NCBI RefSeq assembly: GCF_024323335.1
Contig: NC_066582.1
Location: 181,918,782 to 181,982,781, forward strand
Origin: Lathyrus oleraceus
Lineage: Eukaryota > Streptophyta > Magnoliopsida > Fabales > Fabaceae
Length of the DNA stretch: 64,000 bases
Direction: 5' to 3'
The position numbers and the translations under genes were made by a program. A model generated the notes under the pieces. It did not search any database. It saw nothing but the letters and a program-made list of their open reading frames with translations, and was not told where the DNA came from. Of this stretch, positions 46,501 through 58,870 are shown one piece after another. How positions within the stretch are numbered: position 1 is the first letter of the stretch; the number at the start of each line of letters is the position of its first letter.

Positions 46501-48257
46501 ACTTTAGATTAGCTTGATCTTGCTTCCAATTTGGCTTGACTTGACTCTAGAAGCTTGTAGAAGATGATTTGAATGGTTATAAAGCTTGGACTCTTGGAGT
46601 TTCAATCCTAAAACAGAAGGAGAATTGAAACTCAGTTTCTCAAGAAACCTTCAAGATTATCCTTTCAATTGTGTTTGGGGAAGAAAGGGGCCAAAGCTTG
46701 GGCAAGAGGGATCCCATTTCTGATCATCAAGGGTCCTATTTATAGCCAATGTGAATGATATATGCACATTTCCAAATTTGGCAAATTTTCAAATTCTCCC
46801 TTGCATGGATGCATGGGCGTGCATGAGGTCTATGAAATGATGCCATCTGATCCAAACTCCAATGTACAATATGTTGAAATCATGTTAGAAGCTTATGCAA
46901 GTGTGTGTGGAAATTGGAACTTGAAACTATCCAAATGGTGCTTCAACTTGCACCCATGCGCAAGTACCTCGTACTTTGTCCAAATGGGATGATTTTGGAC
47001 TTTTGGAAATGTGAGATCAAGGGGAACAACTTTCATGTTGAACATTTTTTCATTTGAAGCTTGGATCATGATGAATTTTGAGGTGGAAGTTTGGGAAATC
47101 AAACATATTTGAAAATTTTCTAAGTCCCAAGTCAAATGTTCACTTCTTCCACCTTGAATAACTTTTTCTATGGACTTCAAATGAGAAAGGTTCCTTCATA
47201 AAAGTTGTATCTATTTCAAACCTCTTCAATTTGGTCTCAAATTTGACCTCATTTGTATTTGGCATGAGGGAGTTATGCATTTTAGAAGTTGAGAACAATC
47301 ACTTGTTCAATGGTATTGGCCCAAAATGACCTATAATGTTTCCTCTTGGCACATGCATTTGAAAGTTGAATTTCCACTTCCTCCAAACATAAAAGTTGAA
47401 GTATACATCTTGAATTTATTCATGGAATTTTAATGGCTTTCATCTCATAAAAATTGAGCAAGTTATGACCTTGGGAAGTTGACCTCCAAACTAGGGTTTA
47501 AACAAAATGACCTATAATCTTTCACCATAAAAAATGACTTTCCAAGAAACACTAGCTCTTGAATTCAACATGAAAGTTGTTTGAAATGTCATTTAGAGTA
47601 ACTTTTCTCTTGGAATCATTTTCTTATGACAAAAATTGTAGGAGATAGGGTCTAGGGAACCCCAGTTTTGGCTAGTTGACTTCCTCTGGTCAACCACCAT
47701 GAACCAACTCGCTAGCTTGACATTCTCTTGACTTTTGGGACTCGTGGAGGATCATATATGCATAATATGATGTAATGTGAAGTATCCCTTGAGATATTTG
47801 ATCAATTGTTGAAGAAACTTGTCGAAGAAGTCACACAAGATACCCAAATGAATTAGGGTTTCCCAGGCAAACCAACTCCAAACTCTTGACGATTTCTTGA
47901 TCAAAATAACATGTGAAGATCACGGGGATCCATATATGATACTTAGAGCCAATGTAAACCAATTCTGGATTGAGCTCCTTGCATTAAGGGTATCAACCCC
48001 TAGATATGAGCTTGATAGAGCGTAGGTGAGCATGTACACTACCTACAAAAGCAACAAACTATACATTGACATATTTTTGGTATTTTAGTTAGTAAAAAAA
48101 GAAAAATGAAGTATGATACAATCAAACGTGCTTGATGATCTCTCCCAATGCAAACCCAATGAATGAGGTGTAAGGAGGATGCCAAGGTGTGATCCCAATG
48201 CTAATGCATATGATGAGATAGCATGAGGGATCTTAGGGTCAAAATTGGGGTCTTACA
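43525..48257 (-). mobile_element. Ogre LTR X (full length, minus strand)
   Basis: This 4.73-kb LTR runs from TGTAAGACCCC (at 48257, minus strand) to CGCTACA (43525). The TATA box is at 46736-46745 (minus strand). Three RY hexamers in LTR orientation lie at 46802, 46810 and 46820. A polypurine tract and 3' UTR follow beyond 48257, so this is the 3' LTR of a minus-strand element of the same family as A and Y. No gene is seen inside; the 130-codon ORF at 46063-46455 is not conserved as protein. Confidence 0.88.
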
Positions 48258-48575
48258 GCTGCCCCTATTTAAGGATATTCTAGCTGAGGATATGAAGGTT
48301 AAAGTCTTCGTATTGACTCAGTAGAATGGACTTAAATAACAATAATAAAAACAAATTTTTGTCCCTAAGAAACCTCATGATGCATATGATATGAAATGTT
48401 AAAAAATAATATTTATGGGGAAAATGTTTCCACAAAGGAAACGAATCCGGAGAGACCGAAAGTCCACAGGAGCATAATGCATTCCATAAGGAACACTCAC
48501 TGGGAAGACAAAGACTCTAGGGGATAAAAAGGTTGTGTGTAGGCCATCATACGACTTAAAACTGCCGGGGGACAC
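48258..48575 (-). other. Polypurine tract and start of the 3' UTR of element X
   Basis: GCTGCCCCTATTTA (48258-48271) is the inverted polypurine tract. The following ~300 bp match 54749-55070 of Y closely (GTCCACAGGAGCATAATGCA, CTTAAAACTGCCGGGGGA). The match breaks at 48575, where LTR Z begins. The rest of X must lie beyond the nested elements, probably outside the window. Confidence 0.8.
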
Positions 48576-51500
48576 TGTAAGACCCCAATTTTGACCCTAA
48601 GATCCCTCATACTATTCTTATCATATGCATTGGCATTAGGATCACACCTTGGCATCCTCCTTACCCCTCATTCATTGGGTTTTCATTTGGAGAGATCACC
48701 AAGAACTTTTGATTATATCATATTTCATTTTTCTTTATTTTACTAACCAAAATACCAAAAATATGTCGTTGTATAGTTTAACTCTTTTGTAGGTAGTGCA
48801 CATGCTCACCTTTAATCTATCAAGCTCATATATAGGGTTTAAGACCCTCATTGCAAGGAGATCAATCAAGAATTGGTCTACTATGGATATAATCATCATA
48901 TATGGATCCCCATGATCTTCACATGTTATTTTTATCAAGAAATCATCAAGAGTTTGGAATTTGTTTGCATTGGAAACCCTAGTTCATCTGGGTACCTTGA
49001 GTAACTTCTTAAACAAGCTTCTTCAACAAGCTTCTTCAACAATTGATCAAACATTTCAAGGGATACTTCAAATTTCAACATCTTATGCATATATGATCCT
49101 CCATGAGTCCCAAAAGTTAAGAGAATAGCAAGTTAGCAAGTTGGTTCATGGTGGTTGACCAAAGGAAGTCAACTGATCAAAATTGGGGTTCCTTAGACCC
49201 TATCTCCTACATATTTTGTCATATGGAAATGATTACAAGAACAAAGTTACTCTAAATGACATTCGAAAAAACTTTCATGTTAAGGTCTAGAGCTATTTTT
49301 GCTTGTAAAGTCATTTTTTATGGTGAAATATTATAGGTCATTTTGTCTAAACCCTAATTTGGAAGTCAACTTCCCAAGGCCATAAATTGCTCAATTTTTG
49401 TGATATGAAAGATATTAAAGTTGCATGATTAAATTCAAGATGTCTACTTTAACTTTTATGTTTAGAGGAAGAGAAAATTCAACTTTGAAATGCATGTGAT
49501 ATGAGGAGACATTATAGGTCATTTTGGACCCATACCATTGAACAAGTGATTTTCCTCAGCTTCTAAAATGCATAACGCCTTCATACTAAATCCAAATGAG
49601 GTCAAATTTGTGACCATTTTGAAGTACTTTGAGATAGCTACAACTTTGAGGAAGGAAATTTTCTAATTTTAAGCTCATATAAAAAGTTAGCCAAGGTGGA
49701 AGAAGTGAGCATATGGCTTGACACTTAGAAAATATTTTGATATGTTTGATTTTCCAAACATCCACCTCAAAATTCATCATAATCCAAGCTTCAAATGAAA
49801 ACGTGTTTAACATGAAAGTTGTTCATCTTGATCTAACCTTTACAAAAAATCCAAATTCATCCCATTTGGACAAATTATGAGTGACTTGCGCATGGCTTAC
49901 ACTTGGATGACCATTTGGCATGATTGAACTTGCATCTTCCATACACAAATGCATGGCTTGCTAACATGACTTCAGCAATGTTTGTACACAATTTTGGACC
50001 TGATTGAATGATTACATGTGCCTATGACACGCCAATGCATCCATGCATGGCAATTGCTATTTTTGGAGTTTTGAATCAAATGTGCAAATAACAATGCCTT
50101 GGCTATAAATAGAGACCCTTTCACTCAGAATTGAGGACACTTGCGCGCCAACTTTGAATCCCCAGACCTAAACCCTCTCATTCAAAGGATAACCTTGAGG
50201 ATTTCCATTGGAAATCAAGTTTGAATCTCAACTGTTTTGAGATTCAAATCTCTAAGAGTCCTGCTTTCTTTTTTGATTCAATTCTACTCTATCAAGCATC
50301 TAGAGCAAGGCTAAGTGAAGTTGGAAGCAAGATCGTAACCATCTGAACCTGCAGTGGAGGTGATTTTTCTCATTTTTCATTTCTTCAATTCTCACTCAAT
50401 TCTCCATATTTCTTCTTGATTTTTTTTTGTCTGAAGTCCTACCAATGTAGGCAACAAGATTGAGTTGCTTTGAGTTCAAATCGAAGCAACTCAGATCATG
50501 AACCTCAAAATTCAACTCCCTGTATCTTTCAATATACTTGGAGTTAGATGAAATTGAGGTCAGATTCGAGCTCTTGCGCATTTTTACTTTAAACTCATGT
50601 CCTCCTTTTTTATTTTGGTGATGGTTTAAGGTGGACCAGTCCGGTGAGGTCCATCAGAGAAGAAGACTACAGCTATAGCTTTGGCGGTGCGTTGGCATGT
50701 CTCAGACCATCCTTTTCAAATGTTTTAATCTCACGCGTTGGTTTTAATTACCATCCCTGCAACGCATTGACTCATGTCCATTGTGGAACATGCGTTGAGA
50801 TCCACTTGATCTGCCACCTCAATTAATGAGGGAGATCAAGTGGTCCACGTTTTTTAGCATTTTCTGATTTTTATTTTATTTGACTTATTTTCATGAATTC
50901 ATAGTAATTTTAATATTGATCTAAAAAATATGAGACTTTCACCAAAAAATTTAAATAAATTCCTCTTTCATTTTATGAATTAAAATTATTTTTTGGATCA
51001 TTATTAATATTTTTCATGATTTAATTGTTTTTGTGCCTATTTTTAATTGTTTAAAAATACTTTTAAGTTTCCAAAAATATTGAAATTTTTTCTCCAAGGT
51101 CCTTTGACCTTGTTTGACCTATGATAAATCTCATGGCCATTTATTTGGTATTTTGATGAGGTTTTAGGATTTTGACCAACCATAATTTATTTAATGCATT
51201 TTTTAATTGAGTTTAATTGTTTAATTACAAAATAAATTGTGTGGAGCTATTTGTATTGACTTGTTGAGTTTGACTTGTGTCGTTGGGCCTTAGTCAATAT
51301 TGATTTGACTTTGTTGAATTAAAATCATTAGATTTAGGGGATTGATGAAATGTACATTTCATCTCCCAAAATGAATGAATGATTTTAATTTGATAAAAAT
51401 CCTCCTTTGACCAATTTGTGTTGATTCCATTTCCCCTCCCCTTTCATATCAATCCCATTATCTTCTCATTCATTTTATAGACCTATGATATCTTTATATT

Positions 51501-51613
51501 CTAAGGCTAGTTGATTGTAAAATCAACATAAGTATGGATGAGATTATGTCCACCCCTTTTGCATTTTCTTTTAAGTGTGATATGTTTTAGGAGTATGGTT
51601 CATAATACCATAT
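48576..51613 (+). mobile_element. Ogre LTR Z, 5' 3.0 kb (plus strand)
   Basis: It starts TGTAAGACCCC at 48576 and follows LTR A/X on the plus strand. TATAAATAG is at 50104-50112, with RY hexamers (CATGCA and overlapping TGCATG at 50042-50049) about 55 bp upstream. It stops at 51613 in the middle of the LTR, where the terminus of Y begins. It forms an inverted pair with LTR X on its left and LTR Y on its right. Confidence 0.85.
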
Positions 51614-54600
51614 TGTAGTGGTAAATTCATGATCATCAAGCTATGGATAAGCAAGATATCAAATAACAAGAGTCGCTGTTGCGCTTTTATTGTTTCCAAG
51701 GGAAAAGGGAAAAGTATGAAGAAAACCCAAAAATAAGAAGTTTTCAAATCAAAACTAATGAAATGCCAGAGATTACAGGTAAGGGGGTTGGTTACACAGA
51801 GAGAAGGTGTTAGCACATAAAGTGTCCTAGGTACTCCTAGGGAGCCATTTCTTGTGTGCATATGTATTTTGTACAAAGTGATGTTTACAAACAAATAGAA
51901 TGGGGGGATGATAAGAGAATTTATTAATTATATTTTTGTGTTTGACAAGATCTTCGGACTTGTGTCTACATACCAACATAAGAATGAGGGATCAAAACCT
52001 CGTAGTTTATGATACAATTTTCAAAGTGGGTGCATTGCTTTTAAAAAAAGTTAGGTCAAATTCAAATCAACCTTGACCAAGGCCCAACAACACAAGTCCA
52101 ACTTATACAAACAATTAAAATGGTTCAACATAATTATTTGGCATTTATTCAATTTAAAAATACTAAAAATAATGCATTAAATTAAATATGGTTTGTCAAA
52201 TTCCTAAAATCTCATCAAAACACCAAAGAAATGGCCATGAGATTTATCATAGGTCAAACAAGGTCAAAGGACTTTGGAGAAAAAATTTCAGAATTTTTGG
52301 AAACGTAAAAGTATTTTTAAACAATTAAAAATATTCACAAAATCAATTAAATATGAAAAATATTAATAATGATCCAAAAAATAATTTTAATTCAAAATAT
52401 GAAAGAGGATTTTATTTAAATTTTTTTGGTGAAACTCTCATATTTTTTGGATCAATATCAAAATTAATATGAATTAATGAAAATAAAACAAATTAAATGA
52501 AATTCAAATAATTAGAAAAACAGGACCACTTGATCTCCCTCATTAATTAAGGTGGTAGATCAAGTGGATGAAAATGCGCGCTCCATGGTACACTTGAGTC
52601 AGCGCGCCACACCAATGGTAATCAGAACCAACGTGTGAGATTAAAACATTTCAAATGAGATTAATGGCTCAGAACCTATCCAGCACACCACCGGCGCTGG
52701 AACTCCGGTCACCTTCTCAGGCGAGGCTCACCGGACTGGTTCAGTCATCACCATCAAAAAAAAAATGAAAAAGGAGGACATGATCTGAAAGAAAAAATGG
52801 CGTAGAGCACGAATCTGACCTCAATTTCAACTAACTCCAAATATATAGAAAGATATGAGGAATTGAATTTTGAGGTGTGTCAACTGAGTTGCTTCGATTT
52901 GACCTCAAATCAACTCAATCTTCTTGCCTACATTGGTAGGACTTCAGACAACCAAAGATCTAAGAGAATTGAGTGAGAATCAAAGAGAAGAAGATTTCTG
53001 AAGATTATCTTCAATGCTGTGCAGAACTGAATCTTGCTTGCTTCAAACTTAACTTGATCACACTCGAGGAGCTTGCAGAAGTGGTTTGGCAATGGAATAA
53101 AGCTTTGGATCCTGGAGTTTTTGAATCTCTAAATAGTGAGATTCAAACTCAATTTTCAAGTTGAAAATTCTCAGGTTTTCCTTTGAATTATGATGGTTTC
53201 AATTGGGGGGCAAAGCTGGCGTGTAAGGTGTGTTTGAAATGAGCTCAGTGGCCATGTATTTATAGCATTTGGGATTGATAATTGCACACTTGAAAATTTT
53301 CTAAATTTGGCAATGTGATGCACAAGCTTACATGGGCGTGTACATGCCCATGAAGCAATCCATTTTGATCCAATTGCAACTGTATTGACGTTCAAATGAT
53401 GCTTGAATGGCAAGGCAATGTGAAATGGAGTTTTGGACATTTGATTTTTCCACTTGATGCAGATCTGTTAAGACCATGCGCAACGCTAGCAAACCTCATC
53501 CAAAATGCATGAAATATGACTCTTTGGAAAGCTTAGATCAAAGGGAACAACTTTGATGTTGGACACTTTTCCATTTGGGACTTGGATCATGGTGAAGTTT
53601 GATGTGGAAGTTTGTAAATTTCAACATGTTGAAAATTTTTCTAAGTGTTAAGTCATATATCTCAATATTCCACCTTGCTTAACTTTTTATGTGAGCTTCA
53701 AATGTGAAATGCGTCTTCATTAAAGTTGTAGCTATTTCAAATACCTTCCAAATGGTCACCAATTTCATGTCATTTGGATTTAGAATGATAGAGTTATGCA
53801 TTTTTGAAGTTGAGGAAAATCACTTGTTCAATGGTATATGGCAAAAATGACCTATAATGTATCCTCATATCACATGCTCATAAAAGTTGAAGTATACATC
53901 TTGAATTTGATTGTGGAACTTGGAAATCTTTAATCTCATAAAAATTGAGCAAGTTTTGGTCTTGGGAAGTTGACTTTCAAATTAGGGTTTAGACAAAATG
54001 ACCTATAATGTTTCAACATGTAAAATGACTTTACAAGCAAACTTAACTCTAGACTTCAACATGAAAGTTGTTTGGAATGTCATTTAGAGTAACTTTTCTC
54101 TTGGAATCATTTTCATATGGTGAAAATTGTAGGAGATAGAGTCCAGGGAGACCCAGTTTTGATCAGATGAATTCATCTGGCCAACCACTATCAACCAACT
54201 TGCTAACTTACAATTCTCTTGACTTTATAGGCTCATGGTAGATCATATATGCATAAGATGATGAATTTTGAAATGTACCTTGAGAAATTTGATCAATTTG
54301 TGAGATAGCTTGTTGGAGAAGTTACTTAAGATACCCAGTCAAACTAGGGTTTCCAAGGCAAATCACCTTCAAATTCTTGAAGAATGCTTGATCAATATAA
54401 CATATAAAGATCATTGGGACTCATATATGATGCTTTGAGACATTGTGAATCAATCCTTGGTTGTGATCTTAGCTATGAGGGTCTTAAACCATAGATATGA
54501 ACTTGATAGATCAATGATGATCATGCCCTACCTACAAAAGAGTTAGGCAAATGCAAAGATATATTTTTGGTATTTTGGTTAGTAAAATGATGATATACAA

Positions 54601-54748
54601 GTATCATACAATCACATGATGCTTGGAGATCTCTCCCAAAGAAAACCCAATGAAAGAGGGGTAAGGAGGATGCCAAGGTATGATCCCAATGCCAATGCAT
54701 ATGATGAAATTGCATGAGGGATCTTAGGGTCAAAATTGGGGTCTTACA
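51614..54748 (-). mobile_element. 3' LTR of Ogre element Y (minus strand, internally deleted)
   Basis: It runs from TGTAAGACCCC (54748) to CACTACA (51614) on the minus strand. Compared with LTR X, about 1.57 kb is missing at about 52045, where the sequence jumps from the equivalent of X 43965 to X 45533 at a short A-rich/GT homology. A TATA box (TATAAATA, minus strand) is at 53257-53264. CATGGGCGTGTACATGCCCATG (two central mismatches) at 53331-53352 occupies the place of the RY cluster. The LTR is non-coding. Confidence 0.87.
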
Positions 54749-54762
54749 GCTGCCCCTATTTA
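54749..54762 (-). other. Polypurine tract of element Y
   Basis: GCTGCCCCTATTTA on the plus strand, the complement of TAAATAGGGGCAGC, lies next to the LTR start. It matches A and X. Confidence 0.8.
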
Positions 54763-56339
54763 AGATCATTCTAACTGAGGAGGTGAAGGTTAAAATATTC
54801 GTATCGACTCAGTAGAATGGGCTTAAATAACAACATCTAGAAACAAATTTTGATCCCTAAGACACCTCATAATGCATATGATATGAATATGAAAGCAAAT
54901 TCTCTGTGGGGAAATGTTGCCACAAAGGAAAAGAAATCAGAGCGACCGAAAGTCCGCAGGAGCGTAATGCATTCCGTAAGGAAAGCTCACCGGGGAATCA
55001 GAGACTCTGGGGGGAATAAAAGGGTTATGCGTAGGCCAGACTACTACTTAAAAACTGTTGGGGGACTTAGAGGAATTCCATAAAAAATGGAAAGACTCAG
55101 TTGGGGAAACAAAACATCTGCAGGGGAAACGAGTAAACCAGGGTAAAGCTGACGTACTTGGATCATGCATGAAAAGTGATTTCACTAAGGAAATATGCAC
55201 TCAACTCAACTGGGGAAGAAATAGACTTCGACACAGGAGGAGAAAAAATTTATTATCCACTGTCGGTTACTGGGTAAGGGGATAATAAAGATCTGACAGA
55301 GAGTACATCCGTCACTAGTTAGGATGAACATATCAAGGATGACTCGTTGGGGAACCGCCAGGAGGGTATACTCATTACCGGTTACTGGGTAAGAATAGCC
55401 TTGCTGGGGAAAACTGCAGAAAATAGGATTTACAACTACCAGTTACTGGGCAGAAAACCAAAGATGAGAATATCCGTCACCGGTTAGGGTGAACATATCA
55501 AGGATAGACTCTTCGAGGAGAAATAGAAATTACATCTATCAGTTACTGGATAGACTACCATCAGAGAGAAAATTCGTCACCGGTTAGGATGAACATATCA
55601 AGGATTAACTCTGCAGGGGGGAAAGTAGGATTTATAACTTCCGGTTACGGGGCAGAAGACCACAAAGAGAAGGAAACCCGTCATCGGCTAGGATGAACAT
55701 ATCAAGGATTAACTCTTTGGGGAGAAAAATAGGGATTACAACTACCTTTCTACTGGGTAGAATACCAAAGATGAGAAATATCCGTCATCGGTTAGAATGA
55801 AACATATCAAGGATAAACTCAGACAGGGCAAGAAAATATCCATCATCGATTAGGATGAACATATCAAGGATATACTTCCGGGGAAACATAGAAATGAATC
55901 CACTGGGAACTCTACTGAGGAGAAAAACAAGGATACTTTTGCCGGGTATTGGGAAAAAAGTAACAAACTGCAAACTAAGAAGCATATTACCAGTTACTGG
56001 GTAATAAACTCTTAGGGGACCCAAAACAGCTATCTAGGTAAGATCTAGAAAGAAACGGTCAATCAAGACTCAAAACAATGAGGATATAACTTAAGGGGAG
56101 TGATTCCATCCAGATAATCAACTGGGGAGGAAACTGAAATAATAATCATCCACGAGGAGATAACTCAGTGGGGAAGGGAGAAAGGTTAAAGTCTTTCTGC
56201 TTAAGGGGCTGACACTCTACAGTTGAGGGAGGACAGACACCACACTTGTATGGGGATAAAGTACTGCCATAACAGAGAATGAGAATCTCAAACAATGAAT
56301 CAATAATGATGCGATTATGCAATTATGAGATTATATGAG

Positions 56340-56388
<49 letters not shown>

Positions 56389-57362
56389 ATGATGATTATG
56401 CTGACAAAATAATCGCAAAGGATACAAAGGTGTCACAAAAATGAATCATCGATACAATCCTCGGTCAATCCACAAAAGAGGGAGACAAATGCTGGAGAAA
56501 ATAGAGATCAACATCCCATAGGCTCAACCCTAGCTGGGGAAGGAGGAGATCTGCTGAGGAAAAGAGACGTTATCGAATCTGAGGGGAATTTTAAGTCAAC
56601 CCCATATTGAATGGGGACAACCGTACAGAGGATAAACACAAATAGTTGTTCAGAAACCAGGAGGAAACTTTGACTCGGAGTGAGCCGGATGGCAACTAGT
56701 GGGGAAACTAAAGTTCTACTGCCATTACACAAACTACTGAGGAAACCCTCCTCACTCTGCTGGAGATTAAAACTGGTTGGGTAATCACTGATTCTTCCAG
56801 GAACTTATGCACAAACTCCACTGGGGACAAACACTCCATAGGGGAACTAAATCGACCAATTTGACTGGGGATAACTGAGGGTTAACTGCTTAGGGGAACC
56901 ATCAATGCTCCACACTTAGGGCTTGCTGTTTTTGAATTGCTATTGACATTTCTTTTTACTTGCTCTTAAAATTTATGCTTTTATATGTTAAAGAAAAATG
57001 ATTTTGATTTTAAATTTTAATTTAAAAGATGATCATAATAAAATTTAAATCTATTTGGCTGAAGTAAATAAGAGTGGAAACAATTGGATAAAAGTTCAAC
57101 TTTATTTAATAGAATGGTAGTCTGTAAATGACAAGACTCCATAGATTTTTACAAAGTTGAAAATGGTAATTTACATGGAAAAGGGTTACATTGAATACAA
57201 ATGATCATTAATATTTCCGCCAACTCTTGATATCCGTTGTGCTTTTGCCTGCTACTAGGGATGATGAATCGACGTCAACCCTTGTGCTCAACAAAGTTTC
57301 TCCAAGACTGGAAGATCAACATAATGCAATTACTTTTTTGTTTTATGTCTCTAATTTTTGCT
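54763..57362 (-). other. 3' untranslated region of element Y with tandem repeats
   Basis: 2.6 kb without a gene. Between 55320 and 55875 the word AACATATCAAGGAT recurs at 55327, 55492, 55581, 55695, 55801 and 55857, with CCGTCACCGGTTAGGATG before it and CCAGTTACTGGGTAGA-like words between; this is a degenerate tandem array. Words such as GGGGAAA and CTGGGGA continue to about 56900. It is the inverted counterpart of the A 3' UTR. Confidence 0.75.
56341..56390. repeat. Microsatellite (ATGTAT)n
   Basis: About eight uninterrupted copies of a TATATG/ATGTAT hexamer lie within the Y 3' UTR. Confidence 0.95.
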
Positions 57363-57438
57363 TGGATCGCCCTTTCAGGTTTTCAATCCACTAAGACGCT
57401 CATTTTTGCCTAAGCCGCCCTTCTGGGTTTTCAACTTA
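57363..57438 (-). other. Hairpin cassette after the Y pol stop codon (two stem-loops)
   Basis: On the minus strand the stems are TAAGTTG/CGGCTTA (57438-57411) and TGGATTG/CGATCCA (57390-57363), enclosing CCC-AGAA-GGG and CCT-GAAA-GGG. Order and spacing match element A. Y's second stem carries a C-to-T wobble relative to A, so pairing is still kept. Confidence 0.72.
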
Positions 57439-57457
57439 GCGAGCTGTTCTTTTATTT

Positions 57458-57561
57458 TTAGGCGAAGTATTTTTGATTGCATCTGCATTCATAGGACGAG
57501 TGAACTCTTCACCATCCATAGTTGTAAGAAGCAAAGCGCGACCTGAAAAGGCTCTCTTAAC
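57458..57561 (-). pseudogene. Integrase C-terminal tail of element Y
   Basis: This encodes the last ~34 residues of Y integrase, equivalent to KRAFSGGALILTTMDWEDFT of A. A one-base deletion in the final A run (57465-57470) shifts the last codons past the normal stop. It is separated from the rest of integrase by the solo LTR at 57562-58870. Confidence 0.8.
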
Positions 57562-58870
57562 TGAAGGAGAATTGCCATCCAAGGCGCAGCGGAATTTAAA
57601 AATTTCTTCATTTAGTGATCCTTACGAATGGGCATGATCAGTGATAGAATCGTTACCTCTTGTGGCGATCACGAACGTTGAACGATGACAACGTCTCTAC
57701 TCAGTCCACACGAACGGGTTCCTTCAATCTCAGTGCTAGCTGGTACGAATGAAGGCTTTGAGTGAGAGAGAGAGAGGGAAAAGAAATTCCAAGTCTCTAC
57801 TTGAATTTCAGTCTGAGTGGAGTGACAATGCTTCTACCCAAGGGGTTCTATTTATAGAACCACTTGTGTGGGCTTCAAGCTAAAAATCCCACTTAAGTGT
57901 ATTTTGGCCCATATCTTATAATATGCCTAAAATCACTTAAGTATTTGGTACCTTACCATATTTCGTCTCCCACTTAAGTGCACCGTACCTTATGGTGTTC
58001 CTTAGTTACTCTATTTCTCATCAATCCGTCCTTTGTGTGTGACCCTGTAGGTGTTCGCGACGTTGGCAATTATATTAAATCACGCATTTAACATAATAAA
58101 AAGTGAGCGGTATCTAGCAACACATCACAGCTACCCAAGTCACGAAAATGTCATGTGATCTGACAAAACCTCTTGTGATAATAATTATGTGTATAATTAC
58201 TCCTTTGCCCTTATGTCTATATTGAACATAAGGTATAGACCGTGTCACCCTTGTCCAGTTCAATATTGGGCCCATAGACATTTATCCTGTTACGCAGGAT
58301 GGGCAAATTCCATCTAGGACACTCATGTCCCTCAGCATGCTTTGTGGAGTACCCATCAACTGTCTTTATGGTTATCCAGTTACGGACAACGTTGGATCAG
58401 CAATAAAGCACTCGACTCTACATCTAGGATCCATAGTGGTTTCAGGTCGAAGAGTGGTATACACTATTATCACCATGAGAATAACTTATGACACTTTGCA
58501 TAACTTTCTATATAGTATTCTCATAGCGGGTCAATCCGGTTTAAATATTACTCCTAATATTCATACCTATGTTTAAGACTTGATAACTCTTTATCCATGA
58601 TCCATGAGATGTGATCATCAGTCTACAAACATAATAGTCTTAATGCTTTAATGTTATCCCACTTCACACTAAAGCTCGACTACGGATACTTTAAGAATAG
58701 TGTCCTTATGTTTAATGTGTTCTCATGATTAAGTCACACTTAATACATTAAATGGACTATCTATTCTAGGGACTTTATTAATCAACCATAATAAAGAAAA
58801 TGCCTTTTATTATTAATAAATAATTCGATACAAGTACCAAAAGTATTGGCCTCTAGGGCTTACACCAACA
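57562..58870 (-). mobile_element. Solo LTR (probably Ty1/copia type) inserted in Y integrase
   Basis: A 1309-bp unit begins TG (57562) and ends CA (58870) on the plus strand and is flanked by a perfect 5-bp target duplication TTAAC (57557-57561 and 58871-58875). On the minus strand it reads TGTTGGTGTAAGCCC ... CTTCA, with a TATA box (CTATAAATAG) at 57848-57857, about 1.0 kb in. No primer site, polypurine tract or coding sequence lies inside, so it is a solo LTR left by LTR-LTR recombination. Length and TSD size fit a copia element, but the lineage is an inference. The perfect duplication makes it one of the youngest events here. Confidence 0.92.
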
